From Methylobacterium gregans (GTDB lineage Bacteria > Pseudomonadota > Alphaproteobacteria > Rhizobiales > Beijerinckiaceae), in the NCBI RefSeq assembly GCF_022179245.1, contig NZ_BPQM01000030.1, positions 91,543 through 155,542 of the forward strand: a stretch of 64,000 nucleotides of DNA. The letters are read 5' to 3'. This document shows, in pieces, positions 17,172-27,202 of this stretch (position 1 is its first letter; each line of letters starts with the position of its first letter). A model generated the notes under the pieces. It was not told the DNA's origin, did not search any database, and was given only the letters and a program-made list of their open reading frames with translations. Made by a program: the position numbers and the translations under genes.

Positions 17172-17966
17172 TCAGCCCTGCGCCTTGCGCAGGATGGCCA
17201 GCAGCTCACGCTGCAGCGTCTCGTTGCCGGCACAGACCGAACGGGAGGCCAAGGGCTCGGCCGCCCCGTCCGCCGCGGTGACGAAGCCGCCGGCCTCGCG
17301 CACCAGGATCACGCCCGCGGCGAAATCGTAGGTCTGCAGGTCGCGCTCCCAGTAGGCGTCGAGGCGCCCGCAGGCGACGTAGGCGAGATCGAGCGCCGCC
17401 GAGCCCATGCGGCGGGTGCCGCCGGAGACCGCCATCACGGCCGCGACCTCGCGCAGGAGCCGGGGATGGTTGCCGCGGCCGAGATAGGGTGTGCCGTAGC
17501 CGACCAGCCCGTCCGTCATGTCGGTGCGGCCCGAGACGCGCAGGCGCCGGTTGTTGAGGTAGGCGCCCTTGCCGCGCTCGGCCACGAACAGCTCGTCCTT
17601 GACCGGATCGTAGATCACGCCGGCCACGATCTGGCCCTCGCGCTCGAGACCGACCGAGATCGCGAAGTGCGGGATGCCGTGCAGGAAGTTCGAGGTGCCG
17701 TCGAGCGGGTCGACGTGCCAAGTGTGGCTCTTGTCGGTGCCCTCGATCAGGCCGTTCTCCTCCAGGATCAGGCTGTAGCCGGGGCGCGCCTTCATCAGGG
17801 CGTCGCGCAGGACCTCCTCGGCCTTGCGGTCGGCCGCCGAGACGAAGTCGCCCGGGCCTTTGCGCGAGACCTGAAGGTTCTCGACCTCGCCGAAGTCGCG
17901 GCGCAGGCCGCGCGAGGCCTTGCGCACGGCATCGACCATCACGGTCATCAGGGGGGACGAGATCAT
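17172..17966 (-). CDS. suhB: Inositol-1-monophosphatase family protein SuhB
   Basis: A 264-residue Mg-dependent phosphatase. Metal ligands are in EENG near 69-72, DPLDGTSNF at 86-94 and the C-terminal LQTYDFAAGVILVREAGG segment. The GIPHFAISVGLE and AVAERGKGAYLNNRRLRVS-like blocks are characteristic of SuhB, which cleaves inositol-1-phosphate and also moonlights in rRNA transcription complexes in enterobacteria. ATG 17966 (MISSPLMTVMVDAVRKA) is the family start. It is distinct from the CysQ-like paralogue at 1900. Confidence 0.93.
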   Translation of the reverse strand: MISSPLMTVMVDAVRKASRGLRRDFGEVENLQVSRKGPGDFVSAADRKAEEVLRDALMKARPGYSLILEENGLIEGTDKSHTWHVDPLDGTSNFLHGIPHFAISVGLEREGQIVAGVIYDPVKDELFVAERGKGAYLNNRRLRVSGRTDMTDGLVGYGTPYLGRGNHPRLLREVAAVMAVSGGTRRMGSAALDLAYVACGRLDAYWERDLQTYDFAAGVILVREAGGFVTAADGAAEPLASRSVCAGNETLQRELLAILRKAQG

Positions 17967-18086
17967 CGCGGAAGTCCGGTTGTGCAAAGAGCGTTGGCCG
18001 CCCGTTAAACGCTCGCGCGCGCGGAATCGAGCCCCCGGCCCGCATGGGAGCCATCGCGGGGCCGATGCAGGCGGCGGGCGCCGGCC

Positions 18087-19307
18087 TCAGCCATCGGCCG
18101 GCTCGCCCAGCGTGTCCTCCACGTAGATCTGCTCCAAGAGCACCTTGATCACCGCCATCAGGGGCAGCGCCAGCGCGATGCCCCAGAGACCGAAGATCAC
18201 GCCGAGCAGGAGCTGGCCGGCGAAGATGGTGGCGGGCGGGATGTCCAGCGCCCGCTTCTGGATGAAGGGGGTCAGCCCGTAGCTCTCCAGGCACTGCACC
18301 GCGAGGTAGACGCCGAGCGCACCGAGCACGCCGTTCAGGCCCGAGCCGAGGCTCGCCAGCAAGATCACCACGCCCGCTACCAGCGGGCCGATGGTCGGCA
18401 CGAAGGCCAGCAGCCCCGCCTGTAGCCCGAGGATCAGCGCGCCGCCGATTCCCAGGAAGGCGAGGCCCGCCCAGGTGCAGAGGAAGATCACCGTCATGGT
18501 GAGCAGCTGGCCGAACAGCCAGTGCCGCAGGGTCTCGCCCGCGCCGTCGAGAACGGCCGCGCCGCGCGGGCGCTTGCGGGGCGGCACGAAGCGCAGGAGC
18601 CCGTCGCGGTAGCTGCCGGGATCGGCCGCGAAGGCAAGGCCGAGGAACACGATCACCGCGATGTTGCCGAGCGCGTTGAACAGGCCGAGCACCACGGTCG
18701 CGGCGGGGCCCAGGAAGCTGCCCGCGTCGGAGATCAGCGAGCCGGAATTCTTCAGGATGCTGCTGGCGAAGCCGCCGAGGCCGCCTTTGCCGGCATCCCG
18801 GCCGGAATCCTTCTGGTCCTTGCCGGATTGGTCCTGGCCCGGCTCGCCGCCCCCGCCGCCCCCGCCGCCGGGAAACGGCACGTCGATGCCCCGCTGCTGC
18901 AGCCAGTCCTTCACGGTGCCGGCCTGGGTGCTGACCGTCTGGCCGAGGTCGCGCCCCTGCTGGGCGACCGTCGCGCCGCCGAGGCCCGCGAAGCCCGCGA
19001 CCGCGGCGGCGAGCGCGAGGCTCGCCAGGGTCAGCCGCAGGCCCCGTGAGATCGGCAGGACGTATCCGAGGCCCCGCGTCAGCCCGTCGAGGAAGACGCC
19101 CAGCAGGACGCCCGCGAAGATCAGCAGCAGCGTGTCGGCGGCCATCCAGGCGAGCGCCAGGGCGACGCAGAAGCAGACCACGCCGATGCCCGACAGGGCG
19201 AGCGGCCCCGCGCCCCGCCAGGGCCCGACCGGCCCGTCCAGAGCCCGCGTACCATCCTGCGTCATCGAAGCTCCCTGCCGTCCATCCGTGCCCAGGGGCG
19301 CGCTCAT
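18087..19307 (-). CDS. AI-2E family transporter / putative permease
   Basis: A 406-residue membrane protein of the AI-2E transporter (PerM) family. Two N-terminal helices, a soluble segment, then the C-terminal block LFGQLLTMTVIFLCTWAGLA, GLLAFVPTIGPLVAGV and ALGVYLAVQCLESYGLTPFIQKRALDIPP are typical. The soluble loop holds an eight-glycine run and a charged QSGKDQKDSGRDAGKGG stretch, which is unusual. ATG 19307 overlaps the moaE stop (ATGA) and has GGAG about ten bases upstream; ATG 19265 with GGGAGC upstream is an alternative. Members export varied small molecules or act as antiporters, so substrate is unknown. Confidence 0.85.
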   Translation of the reverse strand: MSAPLGTDGRQGASMTQDGTRALDGPVGPWRGAGPLALSGIGVVCFCVALALAWMAADTLLLIFAGVLLGVFLDGLTRGLGYVLPISRGLRLTLASLALAAAVAGFAGLGGATVAQQGRDLGQTVSTQAGTVKDWLQQRGIDVPFPGGGGGGGGEPGQDQSGKDQKDSGRDAGKGGLGGFASSILKNSGSLISDAGSFLGPAATVVLGLFNALGNIAVIVFLGLAFAADPGSYRDGLLRFVPPRKRPRGAAVLDGAGETLRHWLFGQLLTMTVIFLCTWAGLAFLGIGGALILGLQAGLLAFVPTIGPLVAGVVILLASLGSGLNGVLGALGVYLAVQCLESYGLTPFIQKRALDIPPATIFAGQLLLGVIFGLWGIALALPLMAVIKVLLEQIYVEDTLGEPADG

Positions 19308-19789
19308 GTCCAGCGCTCCGCCGCCGCGTCGTCGGCCTCCGTCGCCTCGACCCAGCCGCCCGTCGTGCCGTCGGCGAGGTGCTCGCGCTTCCAGAACGGC
19401 GCGCGAGTCTTCAGGTAATCCATCAGGAAGGTCGCGGCCTCGAAGGCGGCGACCCGGTGGCTCGACGCGGTGATCACCAGCACGATGCCGTCCCCCGGCG
19501 CCACGAGCCCGTGACGGTGGACGACGCGCACCGCCTGGAGCGGCCAGCGGGCGCGGGCCTCGTCCACCACCCGGCCGATCTCCGCCTCGGCCATGCCCGG
19601 ATAATGCTCCAGCTCCAGCCCCTTGAGCCGGCCGCCCTCGTCGCGGCACAGACCCGTGAAGGTGACGACCGCGCCGGCCCGGCCGCCATGCTCCGCCTCG
19701 ACCCGGCCGATCTCGGCGGCGACGTCGAAGGCGTCGGCCTGGATGCTGACGGGATCGGGCAGAGGATCGGCGACGAGGGAATCGGGCAT
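19304..19789 (-). CDS. moaE: Molybdopterin synthase catalytic subunit MoaE
   Basis: A 161-residue large subunit of molybdopterin synthase, which inserts two dithiolene sulfurs carried by MoaD into precursor Z. Conserved blocks are GAVVTFTGLCRDEG, VRVVHRHGLVAPGD, ASSHRVAAFEA and LKTRAPFWKREH, where the Lys of FWKRE is catalytic. No moaD is adjacent. The stop overlaps the start of the AI-2E-type gene, suggesting coupling although the functions are unrelated. Confidence 0.93.
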   Translation of the reverse strand: MPDSLVADPLPDPVSIQADAFDVAAEIGRVEAEHGGRAGAVVTFTGLCRDEGGRLKGLELEHYPGMAEAEIGRVVDEARARWPLQAVRVVHRHGLVAPGDGIVLVITASSHRVAAFEAATFLMDYLKTRAPFWKREHLADGTTGGWVEATEADDAAAERWT

Positions 19790-19945
19790 GCAGACTCAAC
19801 GCGCGGCGCGGGCTGTCCGGCCCAGAGCCTGACACCCGGGGCGCGGGCGGCTATATGGCACGGCAAGCGCCCAGGTGCAGGCCCGCCGCCCCGAGCCTCC
19901 GTCGAATCCGTTCGTCGCCGTGAACAAGCCTGTGAGGACGAACCC

Positions 19946-20983
19946 GTGAGCCCCGACCTGATCCTGCCCTACGAGGGCGTCCTGCCGGACTTCGCGAGCC
20001 GCCCGGTCTGGTGCGGCCGGGGCAGCACCGTGATCGGCGCCGCGCGGATCGGCGCCCAAGCCTGGATCGGCGACGACGGGGTGATCCGGGCGGACGGCCA
20101 GAGCGTCACGCTGGGCGAGCGCTTCTGGCTCGGGCCGCGCTCGACCGTGCACATCGCGACCTTCACGCACGGCACGGTCTGCGGCGACCGGGTGACGGTG
20201 GGGCGCAACAGCGTGGTCCATGCCTGCACGGTGGGCACCGACGTAGTGATCGAGGACGACGTGGTGATCCTCGATGGCGCCACGATCGGGGACGGCGTGG
20301 TGATCGAGGCGGGCGCGACCGTGTTCCCGCGCGCCACGCTCGCATCCGGCTTCGTCTACGGCGGCAGCCCAGCCAAGCCCCGCCGGCCGATCGACCGCGC
20401 GGGGGTGGCCGAGCGGGCCGAGCGCCTGCGCGAGGCGATGGGCGAGAGCCCAGCGGCACCGTCGCCGGAGCCGCACGAGGCCGACGACACGGTCTTCGTC
20501 GCCCGCACGGCGCGCCTGCGCGGGCGCGTCGGGCTCGGTGCGGGCGCGAGCGTGCTGTTCTCCTGCGCGCTCGACGCCGAGGTCGGCCCGATCGTGGTCG
20601 GCGCCGACACCAACATCCAGGACAACACCCAGATCCGCACCCGCGGCGAGGGCGTGGTGATCGGGCGCGACACCACGATCGGCCACAACGTGCGCATCGC
20701 CGACAGCCGCATCGGCGCCCGCTGCCTGATCGGCATCGGCGCGACGGTCGCGCCGGGCACGGTCATCGCCGACGAGGTGATGCTGGCGGCCGGCGCCACC
20801 ACGGATCCGGGTCAGCTGCTCGAGGGCGGCCATCTCTGGGGTGGGCGGCCCGCGCGCATCCTGGGTCCGCTCGACGCCGAGAAGCGCGCCATGATGGCCC
20901 GGATCGTCGATGGCTACTGCCGGCACGGGAGAGAGTACCGGGTGGCGCAGATGGAAGCGGAGGAGAGCGGGGACGCCGCCTGA
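19946..20983 (+). CDS. Tandem left-handed beta-helix protein, gamma-carbonic-anhydrase-like
   Basis: The 345-residue protein carries two successive hexapeptide-repeat domains of about 150 residues each, joined by a helical linker near residues 150-180. The first reads ...[18 protein letters not shown]... to [11 protein letters not shown]; the second has [43 protein letters not shown] and ends at [13 protein letters not shown]. The N-Q-D pattern and the WGGxPA motif are those of YrdA/gamma-CA proteins, which are normally single-domain trimers. GTG 19946 has GAGGAC eight bases upstream. Complete zinc His triads are not obvious, so enzymatic activity is uncertain. Confidence 0.75.
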   Translation: MSPDLILPYEGVLPDFASRPVWCGRGSTVIGAARIGAQAWIGDDGVIRADGQSVTLGERFWLGPRSTVHIATFTHGTVCGDRVTVGRNSVVHACTVGTDVVIEDDVVILDGATIGDGVVIEAGATVFPRATLASGFVYGGSPAKPRRPIDRAGVAERAERLREAMGESPAAPSPEPHEADDTVFVARTARLRGRVGLGAGASVLFSCALDAEVGPIVVGADTNIQDNTQIRTRGEGVVIGRDTTIGHNVRIADSRIGARCLIGIGATVAPGTVIADEVMLAAGATTDPGQLLEGGHLWGGRPARILGPLDAEKRAMMARIVDGYCRHGREYRVAQMEAEESGDAA

Positions 20984-21135
20984 CATCCCCTCAAGCCTGT
21001 CATCGCGCCGTCCCCCGCACCTTTCCCCCTGTTGCGGCGCACGCTATGCACGCGCCGTTCGCGGCATCCGGCTTGCCTGGAGGCCGCCCGGAAGGCCCTG
21101 CGGAGAGGCCGAAGGCTCAGGAAGGCGCTCGGATC

Positions 21136-22350
21136 ATGGCGAAGATCAAGGTGGCGAACCCCGTCGTCGAGCTCGACGGCGACGAGATGACCCGGATCAT
21201 CTGGGCCGAGATCAAGAACAAGCTCATCCACCCCTACCTGGACGTCGACCTCGAGTACTACGACCTGGGCGTCGAGCACCGCGACGCGACGAACGACCAG
21301 GTCACGGTCGATGCCGCCAACGCGATCAAGCGCCACGGCGTGGGCGTGAAGTGCGCCACCATCACCCCCGACGAGGCCCGGGTGAAGGAGTTCGGCCTCA
21401 AGGAGATGTGGAAGTCGCCCAACGGCACGATCCGCAACATCCTCGGCGGCGTGATCTTCCGCGAGCCGATCATCTGCAAGAACGTGCCGCGCCTCGTCCC
21501 CGGCTGGACCCAGCCGATCGTCGTCGGCCGCCACGCCTTCGGCGACCAGTACCGCGCCACCGACTTCAAGGTCCCGGGCAAGGGCCGCCTCTCGATCAAG
21601 TTCGAGGGCGACGACGGCACGGTGATAGAGAAGGAGGTGTTCAAGTTCCCGGATGCCGGCGTCGCGCTGTCGATGTACAACCTCGACGAGTCGATCCGCG
21701 ATTTCGCCCGCGCCTCGCTGAACTACGGCCTCAACCGCAAGTACCCGGTCTACCTGTCCACCAAGAACACCATCCTGAAAGCCTATGACGGGCGCTTCAA
21801 GGACCTGTTCGAGGAGGTCTACCAGAACGAGTTCAAGTCGCGCTTCGACGCGCTCGGCATCGTCTACGAGCACCGCCTGATCGACGACATGGTCGCCTCG
21901 GCGCTGAAGTGGTCGGGCGGCTACGTCTGGGCCTGCAAGAACTACGACGGCGACGTGCAGTCCGACACCGTGGCGCAGGGCTTCGGCTCGCTGGGCCTGA
22001 TGACCTCGGTGCTGCTCACCCCCGACGGCCAGACCGTCGAGGCCGAGGCCGCCCACGGCACGGTGACCCGCCACTACCGCGAGCACCAGAAGGGCAAGGA
22101 GACCTCGACGAACTCGATCGCGTCGATCTTCGCGTGGTCGCGCGGCCTCGCCCACCGGGCCAAGCTCGACGGCAACGCGGAGCTCGCCACCTTCGCCGAC
22201 ACGCTGGAGAAGGTCTGCATCGACACGGTCGAGTCAGGCTTCATGACGAAGGATCTCGCGCTCCTCGTCGGGCCGGACCAGAAGTGGCTCTCGACCACCG
22301 GCTTCCTCGACAAGGTCGACCAGAACCTCAAGACCGCTATGGGCGCCTGA
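21136..22350 (+). CDS. icd: NADP-dependent isocitrate dehydrogenase
   Basis: A 404-residue enzyme of the TCA cycle that oxidises isocitrate to 2-oxoglutarate. It starts [20 protein letters not shown] and has [12 protein letters not shown], the isocitrate-binding region with conserved Ser, Asn and Arg residues, the catalytic [13 protein letters not shown] and [15 protein letters not shown], and AHGTVTRHY near the NADP pocket. This is the homodimeric type shared by alphaproteobacteria and eukaryotes, not the E. coli type. It is followed by a strong terminator. Confidence 0.97.
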   Translation: MAKIKVANPVVELDGDEMTRIIWAEIKNKLIHPYLDVDLEYYDLGVEHRDATNDQVTVDAANAIKRHGVGVKCATITPDEARVKEFGLKEMWKSPNGTIRNILGGVIFREPIICKNVPRLVPGWTQPIVVGRHAFGDQYRATDFKVPGKGRLSIKFEGDDGTVIEKEVFKFPDAGVALSMYNLDESIRDFARASLNYGLNRKYPVYLSTKNTILKAYDGRFKDLFEEVYQNEFKSRFDALGIVYEHRLIDDMVASALKWSGGYVWACKNYDGDVQSDTVAQGFGSLGLMTSVLLTPDGQTVEAEAAHGTVTRHYREHQKGKETSTNSIASIFAWSRGLAHRAKLDGNAELATFADTLEKVCIDTVESGFMTKDLALLVGPDQKWLSTTGFLDKVDQNLKTAMGA

Positions 22351-22376
22351 GCGTCCACGATCCGGAACGACGAAAA

Positions 22377-22413
22377 GGGCCGGCGGAGCGATCCGCCGGC
22401 CCTTCTCTTTCTT
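22377..22413 (+). terminator. Strong terminator after icd
   Basis: An 11-base perfect stem (GGGCCGGCGGA and its complement) with a GCGA loop, followed by TTCTCTTTCTT. It ends the icd transcript. Confidence 0.92.
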
Positions 22414-22658
22414 GGACACGGTTCCCGCCCACCGTCGCCGATAAAGACACCGCGCTTTTCCCGGACGCCCGGAACGCAGTGGAAGGTGGTCCGGGATTCA
22501 GCGAGCAAGTACCGCGCAACGGCTCTCTTCTCATCACCGGCGCGGCAGTCGGAGCCTTCGCATCTCTATGTGCTGGGTGCCGGATCACCCTCCGCTAACG
22601 CTCGGGCGTCCGGGAAAGGGCGTGGCGATAAAGCCGGAGCCGTGGCACCGCCGTCCTT

Positions 22659-23057
22659 TCAAGCCCTGCCGCCGCGCTCCAAGAGCTCGATCCGCACGCC
22701 GTCCGGCCCGTCGAGGAAGGCCGTGCGCAGAGCCGGGTTCACCTGCGTGAGCCGGATCGCCAGCGGGATGCCGCGGGCGGCAAGATCGGCCAGGGCGGCG
22801 TCGATGTCGGCCACCCGCAGACCGATATGCTCGATGCCGCGGTGCGGCGGCACCGCCGCCTCGGCGATGTCGGCGGGCGCCTGTTCGATGAAGACCCGCA
22901 GGCCGCCGAGATCGAGCACCACCCGGCTCACCGGATCGCCGACGCGATCGACCTCGCGCGCCCCGAAGACCGTGACGTAGAAGCCCGCCGCCGCGACCGG
23001 ATCGCGGCTGCGCAGATGCACGTGGTCGATGCTGTAGCTGAGGTAGGCGGCGTCCAT
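22659..23057 (-). CDS. VOC-family (glyoxalase/dioxygenase fold) protein
   Basis: A 132-residue single VOC domain: SIDHVHLRSRDPVAAAGFYVTVFGARE at the start and GIEHIGLRVADIDAALADLAARGIPL in the second half, ending with FLDGPDGVRIELLE. Metal-site residues His12, His77 and Glu125-type positions are present, as in glyoxalase I-like enzymes. The exact reaction is unknown. It starts 11 bases after the stop of the upstream oxidoreductase gene on the same strand, so both are probably one operon, which may link it to 2-hydroxyacid or aldehyde metabolism. Confidence 0.85.
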   Translation of the reverse strand: MDAAYLSYSIDHVHLRSRDPVAAAGFYVTVFGAREVDRVGDPVSRVVLDLGGLRVFIEQAPADIAEAAVPPHRGIEHIGLRVADIDAALADLAARGIPLAIRLTQVNPALRTAFLDGPDGVRIELLERGGRA

Positions 23058-23068
23058 GCGGGACCTCT

Positions 23069-26000
23069 TCAGGCGGCGCGCTTCGGGGCGTCGATGGGGG
23101 CGTGCGCCCGGACATGGGCGAGCAGCGCCTGGACCGGGTGCGGCAGGGCGCGGCCGTCGATGAGCTTGGCCTGGCAGCGGCAGGAATAACCGTCGGCCAG
23201 CACTGCGCCCTCCGGGCTCTCGGCGACGCGCAGGGCCCAGCTCTGGCCGTAGATGACCTCGGAGGTGGCCCGGTTCGCGGCCTCGTGCCCGTAGGTGCCG
23301 GCCATACCGCAGCAGCCCGCGGCCGGAACCTCGAGCGGCAGGCCGAGACGCGCGAACACGGCCTGCCAGTCCTTCACCGCCGCCGGCGCGTTGGTGCGCT
23401 CGGTGCAGTGGGGCAGGAGCCGCAAGGGGCGGCCTGCCGGGCGCGGCGCGATCGCGTCGAGTCGGGCGGCGAGCCATTCCTGCACGAGCTGGACCTTCGG
23501 GACGTTCTCGGGCCCCAGCGCCCCGGCATATTCCGAGCGGTAGGTCAGCGTCATCGAGGGATCGACGCCGACGAGCGGCACGCCGCTCGCCTCCAGGGCC
23601 CGCAGCATCCGGGCGTTGGCGTCGGCGATCTTGCGGAAGCGGGCCAGGAAGCCGTGGACGTGGACCGGCTTGCCGTTTGGCCGGAACGGGGCGAGCCAGG
23701 GTCGGAAGCCCAACTCGATCAGCAGCGCGCAGAGATCGACCACGACCGGCGCCTCGAAATGGCTGGTGAAGGCGTCCTGCACCACCACGAGCGCGCGCGC
23801 GCGCTCCGCCGCGGATAGTGCGCCCAGCGCCTCGGGCGTCGCGGTCTCCACACCGAGCCCGGCGAGCGCCGGCGTAAGCGGGGCCGAGAAGGCCGGGATC
23901 GCCACGAGCCCGATCCGGCGCAGCACCGCCCGGGCGAGCGGGTTGCGGGAGAGCAGGTTGCTCAAGCGCGGCGCCCGCCCGGCCAGCGGCAGCAGCGGCT
24001 CCAGTGCGGCCACGACATGGTCCTTCAGCGGCCTCGGGTAGCGCTGGTGGTAGAGTGACAAAAACTTCGCCCGGAAGCTCGGCACGTCAACCTTGATCGG
24101 ACAGGAGCCCGTGCAGGACTTGCAGGCGAGGCAGCCGTCCATCGCCTCCTTCACGGCGTGCGAAAAATCCCCTGTCGGCGGTGCAGGCCGGAGGGCACCA
24201 AGCAGGGAGGCGGCCAGTGGCGAGAGCCAGCCGGACGGCTCCGCCCGCAGCGCGGCGGCCGGGTCGATGCCTTCCGCTGCGGTCCGGCGCAGCCACTCGC
24301 GCATCAGCGAGGCGCGGCCCTTCGGCGAGTGGCGGCGCTCGCGCGTGGCCTTCCAGGACGGGCACATCGCCTCGTCCGTGTCGAAGCTGAAGCAGGCGCC
24401 GTTGCCGTTGCAGTGGAGCGCCTCGTCGAAGGCGGCGCGCACGTCGCGCGGGATGGTGCGGTCGAGCTCGCCCCGCAGCGGCACGGCGTCGATCGCGGTG
24501 AGTGCCGCCCCCTTCGCCGAGGCGATCTTGCCGGGGTTGAGCCGGTCGCCCGGGTCGAAGGCGCGCTTGACCGCTTCGAGTGCCGGCACCAGCGGCCCGA
24601 ACACGCCGGGCACGAACTCGGACCGGAACCCCTTGCCGTGCTCGCCCCAGAGAAGGCCGCCGTAGCGGGCGGTGAGCGCGACAACGCCCTCGGTGACCTC
24701 GCGGATCAGGCGCTCCTGCTCGGGGTCCTTCAGGTCGATCGCTGGGCGCACGTGCAGCACGCCCGCATCGACGTGGCCGAACATGCCGTAGCGCAACCCC
24801 TTGCCGTCGAGGAGCGCACGGAATTCCTGGATGTAGTCGGCGAGCCGTTCGGGCGGCACCGCGGTGTCCTCTACGAAGGGGATCGGGCGCGCGTCGCCCT
24901 TGACCGCACCGAGGAGGCCGACCGCCTTCTTGCGCATGGTCCAGAGCCGCTCGATCGCCGCCCCCCGGGCGATCGTGAAGCCGATCCGGGTCGGGCTCTG
25001 ATCGGCCTCCAGCATGGCGACGAGGCGCCCCAGCGCGGCCTCGACCTCCTCTTCGGCGGCGCCGACGAATTCCACGAGGTTGATGCCGTCGACCCGGCGC
25101 CCGGCCGGATCCTCGGGGAAGAAGGCCTGCACCCCGGCCCAGCCGGGATCGTTGCGGGCAAGCCCCAATACGGTGGAGTCGATGGTCTCGACGGAGGCCG
25201 CGCCGAAGGGCAGCAGGGCGCGAGCGTCGCGCAAAGCCGCGTCAAAATCGACGTAGGAGAGCGCCACCAGCGCCGCGGCCCGCGGGATCGGCAGGACGTT
25301 CAGCCTCGCCTCGGCGATCAGCGCGAGCGTCCCTTCCGAGCCGCAGACCAGGCTCTTCAGGTCGAGGCCGCCCGCCGTGCCCCGGGCGTGGGCGAGATCG
25401 TAGCCGGTGAGACAGCGGTTGAGCCGGGGGAAGCGCTCGGCGATGAGCGCAGCGTTCTCGCGGATCACCGCGTCGACCACCCGGTGGATCGCGCCGGCCC
25501 GGTCGTCGCGGGCCTTCGCGGCGGCGAGTTCGTCGGCGTCGCGGTCGCGCGCCTCCAGCACCGAGCCGTCGGCGAGCACGCAGGTGAGTGCGAGGACGTG
25601 GTCGCGGGTCTTGCCGTAGAGGCAGGAGCCCTGGCCGCAGGCATCGGTCGAGATCATCCCGCCGATCGTCGCCCGGTTCGAGGTCGAGAGCTCGGGGGCG
25701 AAGAAGAGGCCGTGGGCTTTGAGCGCCGCGTTGAGCTGGTCCTTCACCACGCCCGGCTCGACGCGCACGGTGCGCCGCTCGGCATCGATCTCCAGGATGC
25801 GGGTCATGTGGCGCGAGCAATCGACCACCAGACCAGGGCCGAGCGACTGGCCGTTGGTGCCGGTGCCGCCGCCACGCGGGCGCACAACGACCTCGCGGAA
25901 GCGCCGGTCATCCAGAAGCTTGCCGATGCGCACGAGGTCGTCGCGGGTCCGTGGGAAGACCACGGCGCCGGGCTCGACCTGATAGATCGAGTTGTCGGTG

Positions 26001-26125
26001 GCGAAGACCGTGCGGTCGGCCTCCGAGAGGGTCAGGTCGCCCGTGAAGCCGCGGGCCGAGAGCTCCGCGCAGAAGGCGGCGTAGAGCGGCAGGGCGTGGG
26101 CGGGGCGGTTCAGGACCGGAATCAT
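23069..26125 (-). CDS. FAD-linked and 4Fe-4S oxidoreductase (D-2-hydroxyacid/lactate dehydrogenase-like)
   Basis: A 1018-residue fusion. An FAD_binding_4 domain (about 40-190, with VRPRGGGTGTNGQSLGPGLVVDCSRHM) and FAD-oxidase C domain (about 220-520) are followed by an Fe-S module: CLACKSCTGSCP near 665-680 with distal Cys residues, and a C-terminal CCG-type domain containing AGCCGMAGTYGHE. This is the YdiJ/Dld-II layout, an electron-transferring dehydrogenase for D-2-hydroxy acids. ATG 26125 (MIPVLNRP) is preferred; the frame is open to 26320 without homology. Confidence 0.9.
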   Translation of the reverse strand: MIPVLNRPAHALPLYAAFCAELSARGFTGDLTLSEADRTVFATDNSIYQVEPGAVVFPRTRDDLVRIGKLLDDRRFREVVVRPRGGGTGTNGQSLGPGLVVDCSRHMTRILEIDAERRTVRVEPGVVKDQLNAALKAHGLFFAPELSTSNRATIGGMISTDACGQGSCLYGKTRDHVLALTCVLADGSVLEARDRDADELAAAKARDDRAGAIHRVVDAVIRENAALIAERFPRLNRCLTGYDLAHARGTAGGLDLKSLVCGSEGTLALIAEARLNVLPIPRAAALVALSYVDFDAALRDARALLPFGAASVETIDSTVLGLARNDPGWAGVQAFFPEDPAGRRVDGINLVEFVGAAEEEVEAALGRLVAMLEADQSPTRIGFTIARGAAIERLWTMRKKAVGLLGAVKGDARPIPFVEDTAVPPERLADYIQEFRALLDGKGLRYGMFGHVDAGVLHVRPAIDLKDPEQERLIREVTEGVVALTARYGGLLWGEHGKGFRSEFVPGVFGPLVPALEAVKRAFDPGDRLNPGKIASAKGAALTAIDAVPLRGELDRTIPRDVRAAFDEALHCNGNGACFSFDTDEAMCPSWKATRERRHSPKGRASLMREWLRRTAAEGIDPAAALRAEPSGWLSPLAASLLGALRPAPPTGDFSHAVKEAMDGCLACKSCTGSCPIKVDVPSFRAKFLSLYHQRYPRPLKDHVVAALEPLLPLAGRAPRLSNLLSRNPLARAVLRRIGLVAIPAFSAPLTPALAGLGVETATPEALGALSAAERARALVVVQDAFTSHFEAPVVVDLCALLIELGFRPWLAPFRPNGKPVHVHGFLARFRKIADANARMLRALEASGVPLVGVDPSMTLTYRSEYAGALGPENVPKVQLVQEWLAARLDAIAPRPAGRPLRLLPHCTERTNAPAAVKDWQAVFARLGLPLEVPAAGCCGMAGTYGHEAANRATSEVIYGQSWALRVAESPEGAVLADGYSCRCQAKLIDGRALPHPVQALLAHVRAHAPIDAPKRAA

Positions 26126-26381
26126 GGTGGGCAGGACTGGCGCGGCGGATCTGGCGGCCGGATCCGGCGCCGCAGAACATCCGGGCACCCGCGCGGCATT
26201 GCGTTCCGCGGCCGACTCTCGTGCCCCGCAATGCCAAGCGCCGTGGGCAGACGCAACCCCGCGCCGCGCCGCATGGATCCACCGGAGCAGAGAGAAATTT
26301 CCTTGCCTCCCGCGCCGCAACCAAGCGGGCTCCCGGGCCGTTCAGGGTGCGCAACATCAACCCGATAACGGGAGTCCCGCC

Positions 26382-27032
26382 ATGAAGACCACCGCGTTCC
26401 GCCTCACCGCCGCCGCCGGCCTGCTCGCTCTGTCGGCGGGTCTCGCCGCCGCCCAGACGCCGGCCCCGTCGACGCCCACGCCGTCCACGACGACCAATCC
26501 CGACCTGACCAAGAATCCCGAGAATACAGGCCGCGCACCCAGCGCGACCGAGGCGACCCAGGACAAGAACCTGAAAGAGTGGCAGGTCGCGAAGTCCGCC
26601 AAGATCGGCCTCGCCCAGGCGATTGCCACGGCCGAAGGCAAGGCCGAGGACAACGAGAAGGGCAAGGCGATCGACGCCGATTTCGAGAAGGCCGACGGCA
26701 AGAACCCGGCCCACTACTCCATCAAGGTCGTGTACCCGAGCGGCAAGCTCGTCGAGCACGGCATCAACGCCGACACGGGCGAGCTCTACAAGTCGGAGAA
26801 CCAGCCCTTCGAGCGCTACTTCACGCGCCTCAAGGTAAGCGACTTCCAGAACGCCAAGGTCTCGCTCAAGGACGCGATCGCGCTGGCCGAGCAGAAGGCC
26901 GCGGGCGGCAAGGCCTACGAGGCCGAGGTCGAGCGCGAGGGCAACGCGGTCGAGTACGAGATCAAGGTGGCGCTCACCGACCGCGAGCAGGAGATCAAGG
27001 TCGGGCCGGACGGCAAGGTCAAGAACGACTGA
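26382..27032 (+). CDS. Periplasmic protein with two PepSY-like domains
   Basis: A 216-residue exported protein. A signal peptide covers residues 1-24 (cleavage near LAAAQ). A Thr/Pro-rich linker follows, then two repeats that share the PepSY pattern: GLAQAIATAEGKAED...YSIKVVYPSGKLVEHGINADTGEL and VSLKDAIALAEQKAAGGKAYEAEVERE...EIKVGPDGKV. PepSY proteins are small periplasmic modules often linked to protease inhibition or metal-induced systems. The gene stands alone between divergent and fragmentary neighbours. ATG 26382 has CGGGAG ten bases upstream. Confidence 0.85.
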   Translation: MKTTAFRLTAAAGLLALSAGLAAAQTPAPSTPTPSTTTNPDLTKNPENTGRAPSATEATQDKNLKEWQVAKSAKIGLAQAIATAEGKAEDNEKGKAIDADFEKADGKNPAHYSIKVVYPSGKLVEHGINADTGELYKSENQPFERYFTRLKVSDFQNAKVSLKDAIALAEQKAAGGKAYEAEVEREGNAVEYEIKVALTDREQEIKVGPDGKVKND

Positions 27033-27071
27033 AACGACTGATTTCTTCGAACGCACTCGCACAATGGGTCG

Positions 27072-27107
27072 CGGGCGCTCCGGAAACGGGGCGCCCGTCG
27101 CCGTTTT
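27072..27107 (+). terminator. Likely terminator after the PepSY gene
   Basis: CGGGCGC (27072-27078) pairs with GCGCCCG (27091-27097), followed by tcgccgtttt. A competing hairpin is AAACGG with CCGTTT. The T tract is short. Confidence 0.5.
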
Positions 27108-27202
27108 GGTCAGGGCCTCTTCCCCGTGGGACGGGCCGGGTCCTCGAAACCCGATGGCGGAACCCGAACCGCCCGAAGCCTGCAAAGGCCTGCGAATGGG
27201 AC

